Positions 9,990-17,325 of a DNA stretch of 17,325 nucleotides are shown here, in pieces. The position numbers were made by a program, and so were the translations under genes. Each line of letters begins with the position of its first letter. Positions within the stretch are counted from its first letter, which is position 1. The stretch covers positions 212,943-230,267 of the forward strand of contig JBBHKE010002725.1 in assembly GCA_037447655.1 (NCBI GenBank), given 5' to 3'. This stretch comes from Zygnema cylindricum. Its lineage: Eukaryota; Streptophyta; Zygnematophyceae; Zygnematales; Zygnemataceae. The notes beneath the pieces were generated by a model. That model was given only the letters and a program-made list of their open reading frames with translations, searched no databases and had not been told where the DNA came from.

Positions 9990-10702
9990 TAAGAAGTTCC
10001 AACCCTACGAAGGAATCGCAAATTTGTAGAGTACAATTTGCATCATCCTCGAACTTAGGATGTACGAAAATTTGTAGTCTTGTGTTTTTTCGACACACTT
10101 CGACGACAAAGAACGTTATCTTCAACCTTATCTTTAAAACACATGCGCGAAGTGTTTTAAAACTAGGGATTTTCTATAAATAAGTATGAACATATATTCG
10201 CAGAAGCCGTAATTTTCAAAAAAAATCACACGGTTTCCAAAGACAAAGAAAAGTACAAATTTCGCTTTGTTTTGTCCGTTTGCGTTCAATAAGACATATA
10301 AAAGTACACAATTTGTTTGGTTTTGTCCGTTTTGTTCGGTACGGATTTTTTTTTTTGCAGGGGTATCTAAATTCCGATGCCATTTCACGTCGACTAGACA
10401 GGAGACGCGAAGGCAAAGCGCATCTTCTTCAACCGTGAAACTGCACAGGCTAGAATACGGTACGTCCACAATGTCACGGTAAGACATGCGCCGTCACAAG
10501 CAATTCCAACAAATAACGTGCGACAACACAGATTGTAGACGTTGACAACCGTCATAGATATTGTCGACGTATACAATCGTCACAAACATAAGTTACAATT
10601 ACGTTGTTACACATATGGACACTTGAAAACCGGGTCCGGCGGATTCGCGCAAAAATACAAAGTAAATTCGCTAAGTTACAAGTACATGGGGACATACCCT
10701 TA

Positions 10703-11845
10703 AGTGGATAAAAAAACGTCAACTGCACTTTAACTCCAAAATTGTACTTGTTGGTGTGGCCCGAGATAGCAGTGGACATACTTGTTTGTGGACATGGATC
10801 AGAGGTCGCCAAAGTCAAGAATTTACATAACCAAAACCGACCGTTTTTTTTTTCAGAATACGAGTAACCGACCCCCGACCGGGTTATGTCACGGTCTAAA
10901 ATTGTTAACCCTTAACCGACCGGCGTTTACAAAAATAAAAGTTAATTCAAACTCGATTCCTCGCGACTAACCGTGCCCGCCTGTAATCGAAGAAGTACAA
11001 AGTTAATCAATGTACGACGTATGAATAAACCAATAATTACGATTTGTCGCGCTCCCTAAGATTTGCGAAATGAGGGTGAAGTTCCATTAGACGAAAAGTG
11101 AGGTTGTGTACAAAATTTCGGACCTCTTCGTACTACAACGTACCTCTTATTTTGTTTTTATCTGGAAAACATTATTACAAAGAATCTTATCATTATACTC
11201 CAAAAGTTTGGGAGTTTACAATGGTCGTTGGATGGTTTTTCGCGAAGCATTCGCTTCAAAATTTTATGTAATTGGTGATGTTCCTCACGAGGTACATCAC
11301 CAATTACAACAAAATTTGAGCCGCAACACGTTGGATAATGAGCATACGTGTCAAAATGTCAACCAACGGAATTCAAAAAAAATCGCATTCGATATACACA
11401 TTAAAAAATCCAACTTAAAATACAAACGAAATCTCGTAACGCACTTTTGTCACGCTATTTTTGTAAGCGCCCATTCGTCACACTATTTATGGCAGCGCTC
11501 ATTCATCACGTGTAAAAACAAGAACATTAAAAAAATGAGGTGATATCTGACAAGGCGTATGCAAAGAGTACAAAAGTTGTGTTGCACAATGACCTAGTAC
11601 GTACGTGCATGGTACGCAAATGAAGATTTTTGGTCAGTGTGAAAAATATTGACGATTTGCAATATCTAATTCATAGTTACGTGGCACCCCTTTTTGCTAA
11701 CACTGGCATCACAGACTCTGCGCAATGGAACTTTGTTCAAATTTTCGCATTTTTTAATGTTGTCCGTACAATTACAGAATATCCTAGTGGAACTTCACCC
11801 TGAATAGTGTTTACTACCGTGTCAGATTTGCGACGTTAATCAATT
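10703..11845. other. Spacer with repeat remnants, no gene recognised
   Basis: Holds an AACCGACCG-rich block near 10829-10925 and a long hairpin at 11270-11305. The 145-codon frame at 11106-11543 runs through the hairpin and resembles no family, so it is not called as a gene. Confidence 0.5.
11270..11305. repeat. Strong hairpin, 17-bp arms with a 2-base loop
   Basis: Left arm AATTGGTGATGTTCCTC, loop AC, right arm GAGGTACATCACCAATT, with one mismatch. Weaker complementarity extends outward about 15 bases on each side through CAAAATTTTATGT and its counterpart. It could be a foldback transposon remnant or a small-RNA precursor. Confidence 0.85.
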
Positions 11846-12019
11846 TAGTGTTGGGTATCGAAGACCTATTGCCGATATTCGATATATATTGAATTGTAGG
11901 TATCAGATAGTCGATATACATCGAATCCATGTACCTAGAAGCTAAATATCCGGATATTTATAAGATTTTTTATTTTTCTTCCCGATTTTTCTCAAACCAC
12001 CCCCCTCCGCGCGCTCAGT

Positions 12020-12051
<32 letters not shown>

Positions 12052-12229
12052 CTGGTTTTTTTGTATGAATGTCTGTACTTTATGTGTACGGACACCCATT
12101 TTTTGCGATATATATCGCGATAATTTATGTTGGTCTCGGTACGATATATCGAGGAGTCTGCTCGATCGATATTCGATATATCGAATATCGAAATTATCGC
12201 AATATGAATTTACCCGATACCCAACACTA
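11846..12229. mobile_element. hAT-like MITE, 384 bp, CGATAT-rich
   Basis: Perfect 15-bp terminal inverted repeats: TAGTGTTGGGTATCG at the left and CGATACCCAACACTA at the right. The TAGTGTTGGG type of terminus is known from hAT elements. Subterminal sequence is dense in CGATATTCGATATAT-type palindromes on both sides, and the centre holds a G28 run. I cannot see a clean 8-bp target duplication (TAATCA occurs near both ends but is offset), so the superfamily is an inference. No transposase. Confidence 0.7.
12020..12052. repeat. G28 homopolymer followed by C5
   Basis: Twenty-eight consecutive G then five C on the + strand, inside the hAT-like MITE. The length may be inaccurate in the assembly. 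Confidence 0.9.
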
Positions 12230-12600
12230 CTAATCATGATGTCACGTACTTCCACGATACCAAAGAGTACAAAGTACAATAATGTTGGATTCTATGGACA
12301 GTACAAAATTTTCATTTTTTTTTTCCTGGTGAATCAACCGACCGCAACCGCCCGGCCCCCAAAATTTGGCCACCGAATCCGTACCGGATCCGGCGCGGGC
12401 GGTCGGTTAACGGTCGGTCACGGTTTCGGTTGACCATTTGCGACCTCTAACATGTATACGCCCTATCTTGCAAACGCAATACACGCTTGAGTATCGAATA
12501 CGGGCTACATATCTTTATTCGAATCAGTATATAAATAAGAGTCTTTCAGACGCCTTTGTGGAAAGCCTTATATAGGCGATGTGTCTGTCAAGGTTTTTTT
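12230..12600. other. Spacer with a GC-rich AACCG/CGGTT foldback
   Basis: The block 12335-12432 begins CAACCGACCGCAACCG and ends CACGGTTTCGGTTG, so it can fold on itself and resembles the AACCGACCG block at 10829-10925. Nothing else stands out. Confidence 0.55.
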
Positions 12601-12719
12601 CTGTCCAAGGTACGGAAGGCCGTACCGTTGGCACGATGTAGCCTTGCTGCCCGTCGCTGTGCAAGCCGCTGTACCGCTGGCATAATTCCACGCTGCCGCC
12701 CGCCGGTTGGCGTAATGCT

Positions 12720-12985
12720 ACGATGCCGCCGCTGGCATAATTCTACGCTGCCGGCTGCTGGCGTAATTCTACGCTGCCGCCTGCCAGCTGGCAGTTTTCT
12801 ACGCTGCCAGCCGCTGGCGTAATTCTACGCTGCCGGCTGCTGGCGTAATTCTACGCTGCCGCCGGGTGGCGTAATTTCTACGCTGCCGGCCGCTGGCGTA
12901 ATTATACGCTGCCGGCTGCTGGCGTAATTCTACGCTGCCGCCTGCCAGCTGGCAGTTTTCTACGCTGCCGGCCGCTGGCGTGATT
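12720..12985. repeat. 26-bp tandem array with a 161-bp higher-order repeat
   Basis: TACGCTGCC recurs at 12744, 12770, 12800, 12826, 12852, 12879, 12905, 12931 and 12961, giving spacings 26, 30, 26, 26, 27, 26, 26, 30. The 30-base variant carries the perfect palindrome CTGCCAGCTGGCAG at 12781-12794 and again at 12942-12955, exactly 161 bases apart. Confidence 0.9.
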
Positions 12986-13335
12986 TTACGTAATATATTT
13001 TTGCTAGCGTCGCATTATAGAGCGCCGTACCAATGGCGTAATATAAAATTGCCAACCGTCGTTGTGCAAATCGCTGTACGGTTGGCGTAATGTTATACTG
13101 CCAACCGTCGATGTGCAAATCGCCATACGGCAAGCATATTGTTACGCTGACAGCCGTCGGTGTATAGACTGCCGTATGGCTGGCGTAATGTTACACTGAC
13201 AACCGTCGGTGTACAGACGCTGTACCTCTACAGTACTGTAGCGTTGCCTGTGTCGCGGTAAAGACAATCGTACGGCTGGCACAATGTAGCATTGTCGTGC
13301 GTCGCGGTACAAACCGCCGTACGACTGGCACAATG

Positions 13336-13890
13336 TACACCGAGAATCTTTATTAATGTCAAAGTTTAAATATTGTTGAAGAAAATTTACCGTAATTGAT
13401 GCTAATTAATATTTTTTTTTATTTTTTTTTAAAGGTGTATTATAATTTCGGCTTAATGGTAATTTGGGAATAGCAAAAATGGAATATTCGCCGTACGATT
13501 ATATACATTAATATACGTATTTGTACAAAATATTAGAAACCGTACGCCGTCGTGAAAGTTAAATATCTGTACAGGTCAGGCTAATCTACGTGTCATAATA
13601 ATCTTGTTTTAATCCCGTTTTTTTAGCGCACATTCTTATGAGTGAGCATATGATTTAATTCATTTTTTGTAAAATTTCCACTTAGAGAAGTACATTTATG
13701 TACGGTCAAACATCGACCGTACATCACACTATTTAGATCTTATTGTATTTTCGTTCTTTACCCTATTTTATACGGTACCTTAATTAACGTCAAAGAAAAA
13801 TTAAAATCATCTAATCCTATTTGAGGAAAAAAATCAAAATTTAAAAAACCCAAATTAGTGACTTTGACACTAATAACGATTCACAATGTA
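13336..13890. mobile_element. TA-flanked MITE (TACACCG family), long copy inserted in the minisatellite
   Basis: The left end TACACCGAGAATCTTTATTA, then ATGTCAAAG, and the right end, read in reverse complement as TACATTGTGAATCGTTATTA then GTGTCAAAG, form imperfect terminal inverted repeats ending in TA (13336-13337 and 13889-13890). Internal stretches (CAAAGTTTAAATA near the left, AACCCAAATTAG near the right) match the 222-bp copy at 15757, which looks like an internally deleted relative. TA target sites suggest Tc1/mariner-type mobilisation. No transposase. Confidence 0.8.
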
Positions 13891-14005
13891 GCGTTGTCGT
13901 GGGTCGCAGTACGGACCGCCGTACCGCTAGCACAATGTAGCGTTGTCTTGCGTCGCAATACAGAGCCGTACGCCTGACACAATCTAAAGTTGCCAACAGG
14001 CCCCA

Positions 14006-14447
14006 GCAAAGACTACCACCCGTACTGACCCCTAAAAAAGCGTCGTTAAAAGTAAGTGCGGTCCGCCAAAAGTCACGCATAGCGTGCAGATTGACCATAG
14101 ATGTCCCGTGCGCATAATACGCACGAAACAAACGAGCGAATACTATGCACGATACGCATTTAACGTTGAATAAAATGTTATAAAATGCGTAACTGCCTAT
14201 GTAGCAATACATTTTTGTACATTTCCTGACGATGTCCCTACACTTTGCACCTTTAAGGGTTATTTATAGGATTTTTAGGGCTTTAGAGTACCTTTCCTTG
14301 CATTCCGTATGTTTCAGTAAAACTGCTCCACACTTTTCATACATGTAAGTACATCGTCCGTAGTTTCCGTACCGGTTAAGGTTACATATTTTAGGGTTTG
14401 AAGGGTTCATTTCCGTACAGTCCCGTATATTTCAATACAGCTAAACT
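14006..14447. other. Spacer without recognisable gene
   Basis: Rich in GTAC/CGTA words and with TTTAGGG-like words near 14275 and 14392. I see no gene or intact element. Confidence 0.5.
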
Positions 14448-14567
14448 ACACTATTTAAGGTCGTGGACCATAATCTGCCACGTCTCCTGGCACTAAATTA
14501 GAATGAATGACGCTAATTTTTTCTTTACACTAATAATTTCTCAACGCTAATAACGATGCGCGGTGTA
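14448..14567. mobile_element. TA-flanked MITE (TACACCG family), truncated copy in reverse orientation
   Basis: Ends with CGCTAATAACGATGCGCGGT then GTA. Its interior (CGTGGACCATAATCTGCCAC and TGGCACTAAATTAGAAT) is the reverse complement of the interior of the 15757 element. Only about 120 bases are recognisable; no left terminus was found. Confidence 0.7.
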
Positions 14568-14940
14568 CCTGCGCGCAGCAAAAATCGTCTCTGCGATTAG
14601 CAATTCCCTACAAAAAATTGTAATTTTACTAGAAACTTTAACCGCGCTTGTTCTGAACACAGTAGCTTTAACTTCAATAAAAAACCTGTTACAGTGTTAC
14701 GCCACTATAACTGTACCTGCAACTGTGCAAAAAACACTAAACTGTAGCTGCGCTAGAAAGACTAGATGTAACTGCACTGCAAGCTGACATAATCACGTCA
14801 AACGGTACAAATGCCAAACACATAAGTACAAAAATGTGCGATCTCGCACATTTAAGTGATGGTTAACCCCGTATTACATGGGATGACTGCATGGGATCAC
14901 CCGCGTTAACAGCATACATGAGTATCATCAAACAATAGGT
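14568..14940. other. Spacer upstream of the GNAT gene
   Basis: A small hairpin AAATGTGCGA-TC-TCGCACATTT lies at 14832-14853. A 74-codon open frame at 14563-14787 has no recognisable motif and overlaps the MITE end, so it is not called. Confidence 0.45.
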
Positions 14941-14955
14941 TATAATGAAACTATG

Positions 14956-14964
14956 AAACCCTAA
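14956..14964 (+). promoter_or_regulatory. Telo-box in GNAT promoter or 5' leader
   Basis: AAACCCTAA, the plant telo-box, lies 40 bases before the GNAT start codon. A weak TATA-like TTATAAT occurs at about 14940. Telo-boxes are established elements near transcription starts of many plant genes; activity here is inferred from position only. Confidence 0.45.
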
Positions 14965-15003
14965 TATTTTCCTTGTACCTCCCACTCACTCAACCGCACA
15001 AAA

Positions 15004-15333
15004 ATGGATCTCCCCCTTCCTCCTCAGCCTATTTGGACTCCCGAGCCCGCCCTTGCTATTCCTTCCTCCGCACCTCCCCCTCCATCGATCGTACATGAGC
15101 CTCACAATTTCCGTTTTGCCACACCTGATGGTAAGGCGTATCTTCAGTACCGTCTCACAACTTTGGAGAGGGAGCGAGAGAGAGAGGGCGAGGGAGTCAT
15201 GATGGACATGTGGCATACCTACGTTCCTCCTGAAAAGAGAGGAGAGGGAGTGGCAGGAAAGCTCTGTGTCGCTGCGTTGAGTCACGCGAGAGAAAATGAC
15301 ATAAAAGTTCTCCCATCCTGTACTTATATTTCG
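15004..15333 (+). CDS. At1g77540-like GNAT acetyltransferase, first exon (last exon not found)
   Basis: 110 codons from an ATG in good context (A at -3, G at +4) to the GTGAGG donor after the codons for TYIS. The C-terminal two thirds follow the small single-domain GCN5-related acetyltransferases typified by Arabidopsis At1g77540: HTYVPPEKRG 71-80, the acetyl-CoA loop RGEGVAG 79-85, LCVAAL 88-92 region, and PSCTY 104-108, whose cysteine C106 corresponds to the conserved active-region Cys of that family. The first 30 residues are Pro-rich and probably disordered. Residues about 54-64 (LEREREREGEG) are a low-complexity insertion encoded by a GA-rich repeat. The usual ending, starting DTFLPRN in the Arabidopsis protein, is not found downstream. 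The family binds acetyl-CoA; the substrate of these small members is not well established. Confidence 0.82.
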
Positions 15334-16303
15334 GTGAGGACCTCTCCCTTTTCCTCTCCCTCTCCCTCTCCGTCTCCTTTTTCCGTTCCCTCTCCCTTTA
15401 CCGTTCCCTCTCTCTTCCCCTTTTCCTTCTTCTAGGTTTTCTTCTGCTGCATTTGAATTGAATTCTGGCATCCTTATAGGCACAGGAAAGGCTCTTTTTT
15501 TCTCTCTTCTTCTGTTCTTTTTGTTTTTTTCTTTCGTGTTTTCTGAAAAAAAGTCTACAGTCATCCACAATTTTTTTTTCCTCGTTTTGTTCGTGTATGT
15601 ATGTTTCACAATTTTCTTGTCAAAATGTTACTGCAATGTACGTTAAATATGGTGGACAGTGCAATATGCTGTCAGAGGCTTAACTTTTCTAAGAAAAACT
15701 TGCTTTTTTTTCTCAATTCACATAGGCAGAAAAGTGAAACCTTTTGGAGCCGCAGCTACACCGCGCATCGTTATTAGTGTCAAAGTTTAAATAGCGTAAA
15801 AAAGAAAATAGTGTTATTGATTCTAATTTAGTGCCAGAAACGTGGCAGATTATGGTCCACGTCCTTAAATAGCGTTGCTAATTTAATTTCGAAAATCATG
15901 TATACTAATTGCGGGAAAAAATCAAGATTTTCAGAACCCAAATTAGAGTTAATAACACTAATAACGATGCGCGGTGTATTGTGCTGTTTCCCCTAGAGTG
16001 CCTCTACATTTGACAGTCCCTTACTGCATTGACTTGAGCACTGATTCATTTGTTGCTGTTGACTTTTCATTTTTCGATTGCCTCTACCATCTCTCCCTTC
16101 TTCCGCATGAGCCCCTAAAAATCTAATTCTCATTTCTGAGCATAACGTATAGTTATGATTTACTCATGAGGTACAAACTGTGAAATTTATCACTGTGTTA
16201 TGGTAGCTTCTGTGGGGGCAGCCTTTTGTCAGAGAATGACTTTTAGTTGTGATTTTTGTCAACATGTGACTTTTTTTTGTTGTTTGTGTTGAAAATTTGG
16301 CAG
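15334..16303 (+). other. GNAT intron/PRP19 upstream interval
   Basis: Starts with a GT donor, then about 100 bases of CCTCTCC-type pyrimidine sequence ending TTCTTCTAG at 15435. If that AG is the acceptor the GNAT would end after six more codons (VFFCCI), unlike its family. If the segment is retained, the frame stays open to the TAG at 15433-15435 with a Ser/Pro tail. The rest is T-rich and holds a 222-bp MITE. Neither the expected GNAT last exon nor PRP19 exon 1 was seen here. Confidence 0.55.
15757..15978. mobile_element. TA-flanked MITE (TACACCG family), 222-bp intact copy
   Basis: Perfect 24-bp terminal inverted repeats: TACACCGCGCATCGTTATTA then GTGT at 15757-15780, and the exact reverse complement at 15955-15978. 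If the outer TA on each side is the target duplication, the element proper is 15759-15976. The perfect termini suggest a recent insertion. Non-coding; Tc1/mariner-like by target site only. Confidence 0.88.
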
Positions 16304-16884
16304 GAAACTGGACAATGTCCGATTACCGGTGATGTTTTGACATCACAGGACCTTGTTGTTATTAAATCAAATAAGGTAAATAAACATGCCACCTTTTTGT
16401 TTTATTGTTGTTGACAAATTAGTTTTAGGTCTAGCGAAAAGGACTTATCAACTTCTGAATCTTGTTACATGGCCGATCCACCCTAACAACAATATAATTT
16501 TAATTTCAATCACAATCAATCACATTCTTTTAATAGAATTTCTTAGATGGCACGTTGGCATCCGTTATAAACTATTGTGTAATGTTTCTAGTAAATGAAG
16601 CTTGTTTACGGCACTGGAAAAACAGTTTTTTTTTTGACAAAGTGAAAGTTTTAGAATGGGAAACTGTGTTAGTATTCACTTCTAAGAAAGAGGTTAATGT
16701 TCATTATTTTTAAGGTTACCCGATGGTCAAAATGAGTGGCTATTGCATGAAGGTTTTGGTTTTGCTAAATTTTTTCCTCAAAAATGTTGGTTCTATTAGT
16801 TTTTCTTTTGTCATTTTGCAGGCGGTGAAGCCTCGGCCCCTTCAGGCAGCCAGTGTTCCTGGAATGCTTGCACTCTTTCAGAAT
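16304..16884 (+). CDS. PRP19: PRP19/MAC3 pre-mRNA-processing factor (U-box E3 ligase), two internal exons, partial
   Basis: Exon 16304-16375 (72 bases, preceded by GGCAG, followed by GTAAAT) encodes ETGQCPITGDVLTSQDLVVI plus KSNK, the second half of the PRP19 U-box. Exon 16822-16884 (63 bases, preceded by TTTTGCAG, followed by GTGAGT) encodes AVKPRPLQAASVPGMLALFQ plus N, matching the family's conserved segment [22 protein letters not shown] as I recall it from Arabidopsis MAC3A. Both exons are phase 0. PRP19 is the core E3 ubiquitin ligase of the NineTeen Complex/MOS4-associated complex, needed for spliceosome activation. The next exon (EWD onward, coiled coil and WD40 repeats) lies beyond the window. 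The first exon, with the start codon and CAISG-type beginning of the U-box, was not found. Confidence 0.88.
16376..16821 (+). other. PRP19 intron (446 bp)
   Basis: GTAAAT donor, TTTTGCAG acceptor, T-rich non-coding content. Nothing else recognised. Confidence 0.8.
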
Positions 16885-17325
16885 GTGAGTGGTTTCTTGA
16901 ACAATTTGAATTTACTTGGTACGATGGATCAGTAGCAGTGCTTTAATACAATGTTCTTGTTAGTCGATGGCTTTTTGTGTGTTCATTTGATGTGCTTTCT
17001 GCATTAAAGTTGAGCGCACAATTAAGGTCCTGGTAGTTACTTTTCTGTCACTGTCTATCATCAGGCGTGAAAATGGTCTGGTTGAGTTGCACATATTTAT
17101 TGGATAAAAATATAATTTACTAAAATAGAAAATGCAAAAATGCATTTGGGACAACCCGCATTCCGTTTCCTGCGTGAACTTATGGATGGATATCACCCTG
17201 TTATTCATTCAAAATTAAAACTCTTCACCCCTTTAATTTTCATCAACTTTTCTGCTGTACTTGTGTGGATGCTTCTATTTTGCATTTTATGAAAGAGGTT
17301 GCTGCAAGCCATTATTTTCGTTCAT
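16885..17325 (+). other. PRP19 intron continuing past the window edge
   Basis: GTGAGT donor after the FQN codons. No exon resembling the expected EWD segment occurs before the end of the window. Confidence 0.7.

Larger units (their letters stand above)
9135..10699. mobile_element. PIF/Harbinger-like non-autonomous element, outer copy (interrupted)
   Basis: The left end GGGTATGTCCCCATGT at 9135 and the right end ACATGGGGACATACCC finishing at 10699 are perfect inverted repeats, flanked by TTA at 9132-9134 and TTA at 10700-10702. PIF/Harbinger elements are known for 3-bp TWA target duplications and G-rich termini. The element is interrupted by a sister copy at 9210-9989; without that insert and its duplicated TAA it would be about 782 bp. 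No transposase frame is present, so it would depend on a partner in trans. Confidence 0.75.
12622..14005. repeat. 49-bp minisatellite array with a 26-bp core array, split by a MITE
   Basis: 49-bp units recur with starts at 12622, 12671, 13027, 13076, 13125, 13174, 13222, 13270, 13319, about 13368 (reconstructed) and 13968, with consensus words gtacggctggcgtaatg...ctgccaaccgtcg...tgcaaat. Between 12720 and 12985 the unit is a shortened 26-bp form (gctggcgtaattctacgctgcc core). A MITE occupies 13338-13890. No reading frame is conserved across units, so the array is not protein-coding. Confidence 0.85.

Noticed and set aside
9103-10487. 90-140-codon open frames on both strands within the PIF-like copies
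   Set aside because: No DDE transposase or Myb-like motif; frames differ between sister copies, consistent with non-coding elements.
11106-11543. 145-codon plus-strand open frame
   Set aside because: Runs straight through a hairpin and has no motif; composition looks like translated non-coding DNA.
12556-13333. Repeat-encoded Arg/Cys/Pro-rich open frames in the minisatellite
   Set aside because: Unit lengths of 26 and 49 are not multiples of three and the frame changes every unit, so no repeat protein is selected for.
12622-14005. CRISPR-like appearance of regularly spaced repeats
   Set aside because: Repeats are contiguous with no unique spacers, and the genome is eukaryotic.
15436-15456. 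GNAT exon 2 starting after TTCTTCTAG
   Set aside because: Gives only VFFCCI before a stop and lacks the family's conserved C-terminus; noted as a possible alternative end only.
14986-15609. 207-codon open frame on the minus strand over the GNAT exon
   Set aside because: Antisense shadow of the GNAT exon and its CT-rich intron; the protein is Lys/Arg/Gly low-complexity with no family motif, whereas the plus strand encodes clear GNAT motifs.

Overview
The window reads as nuclear DNA of a green plant or streptophyte lineage. It contains two broken-up protein-coding loci made of short GT-AG exons in T-rich introns, separated by about 7 kb of non-coding repeats. The three recognisable proteins all have plant relatives: a kinase closest in motif wording to plant PEPKR1 (CDPK/SnRK superfamily), a small GNAT like Arabidopsis At1g77540, and PRP19 (MAC3). 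A telo-box (AAACCCTAA) sits just upstream of the GNAT start codon. The proteins are clearly diverged from flowering plants, so an early-diverging streptophyte (charophyte alga, bryophyte or similar) is my guess; the sequence does not settle the species.

Layout. Positions 1-4863: five exons of a Ser/Thr kinase on the + strand, covering subdomains I-XI. Positions 4864-7620: intron or 3' flank with a (CT)31 microsatellite, purine tracts and a 10-N assembly gap; I could not find the kinase C-terminus there. Positions 7630-7920: a polypyrimidine/polypurine foldback. Positions 8350-14570: a nest of non-autonomous DNA transposons and tandem repeats with no recognisable gene. It holds (a) a TA-flanked MITE family with TACACCG...CGGTGTA ends, seen in up to four places plus one in the GNAT/PRP19 interval; (b) a PIF/Harbinger-like family (GGGTRTGTCCCCATGT termini, TWA target sites), in which one copy has inserted inside a sister copy; (c) a hAT-like 384-bp MITE rich in CGATAT palindromes with a G28 run; and (d) a 49-bp minisatellite whose centre has become a 26-bp array with a 161-bp higher-order period. 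Positions 15004-15333: first exon of the GNAT. Positions 16304-16884: two exons of PRP19 (second half of the U-box and following linker), running off the right edge.

No operon-like cooperation is expected: kinase, acetyltransferase and PRP19 are independent housekeeping or regulatory genes. The most noteworthy observations are the self-into-self transposon nesting, the MITE that splits a minisatellite so cleanly that removing it restores the 49-bp phase, and the unusual GNAT/PRP19 arrangement, where the expected last GNAT exon and first PRP19 exon are both missing and the two flanking exons are phase-compatible. I found no transposase, RNA gene or CRISPR array, and I do not see a convincing new multi-gene system.
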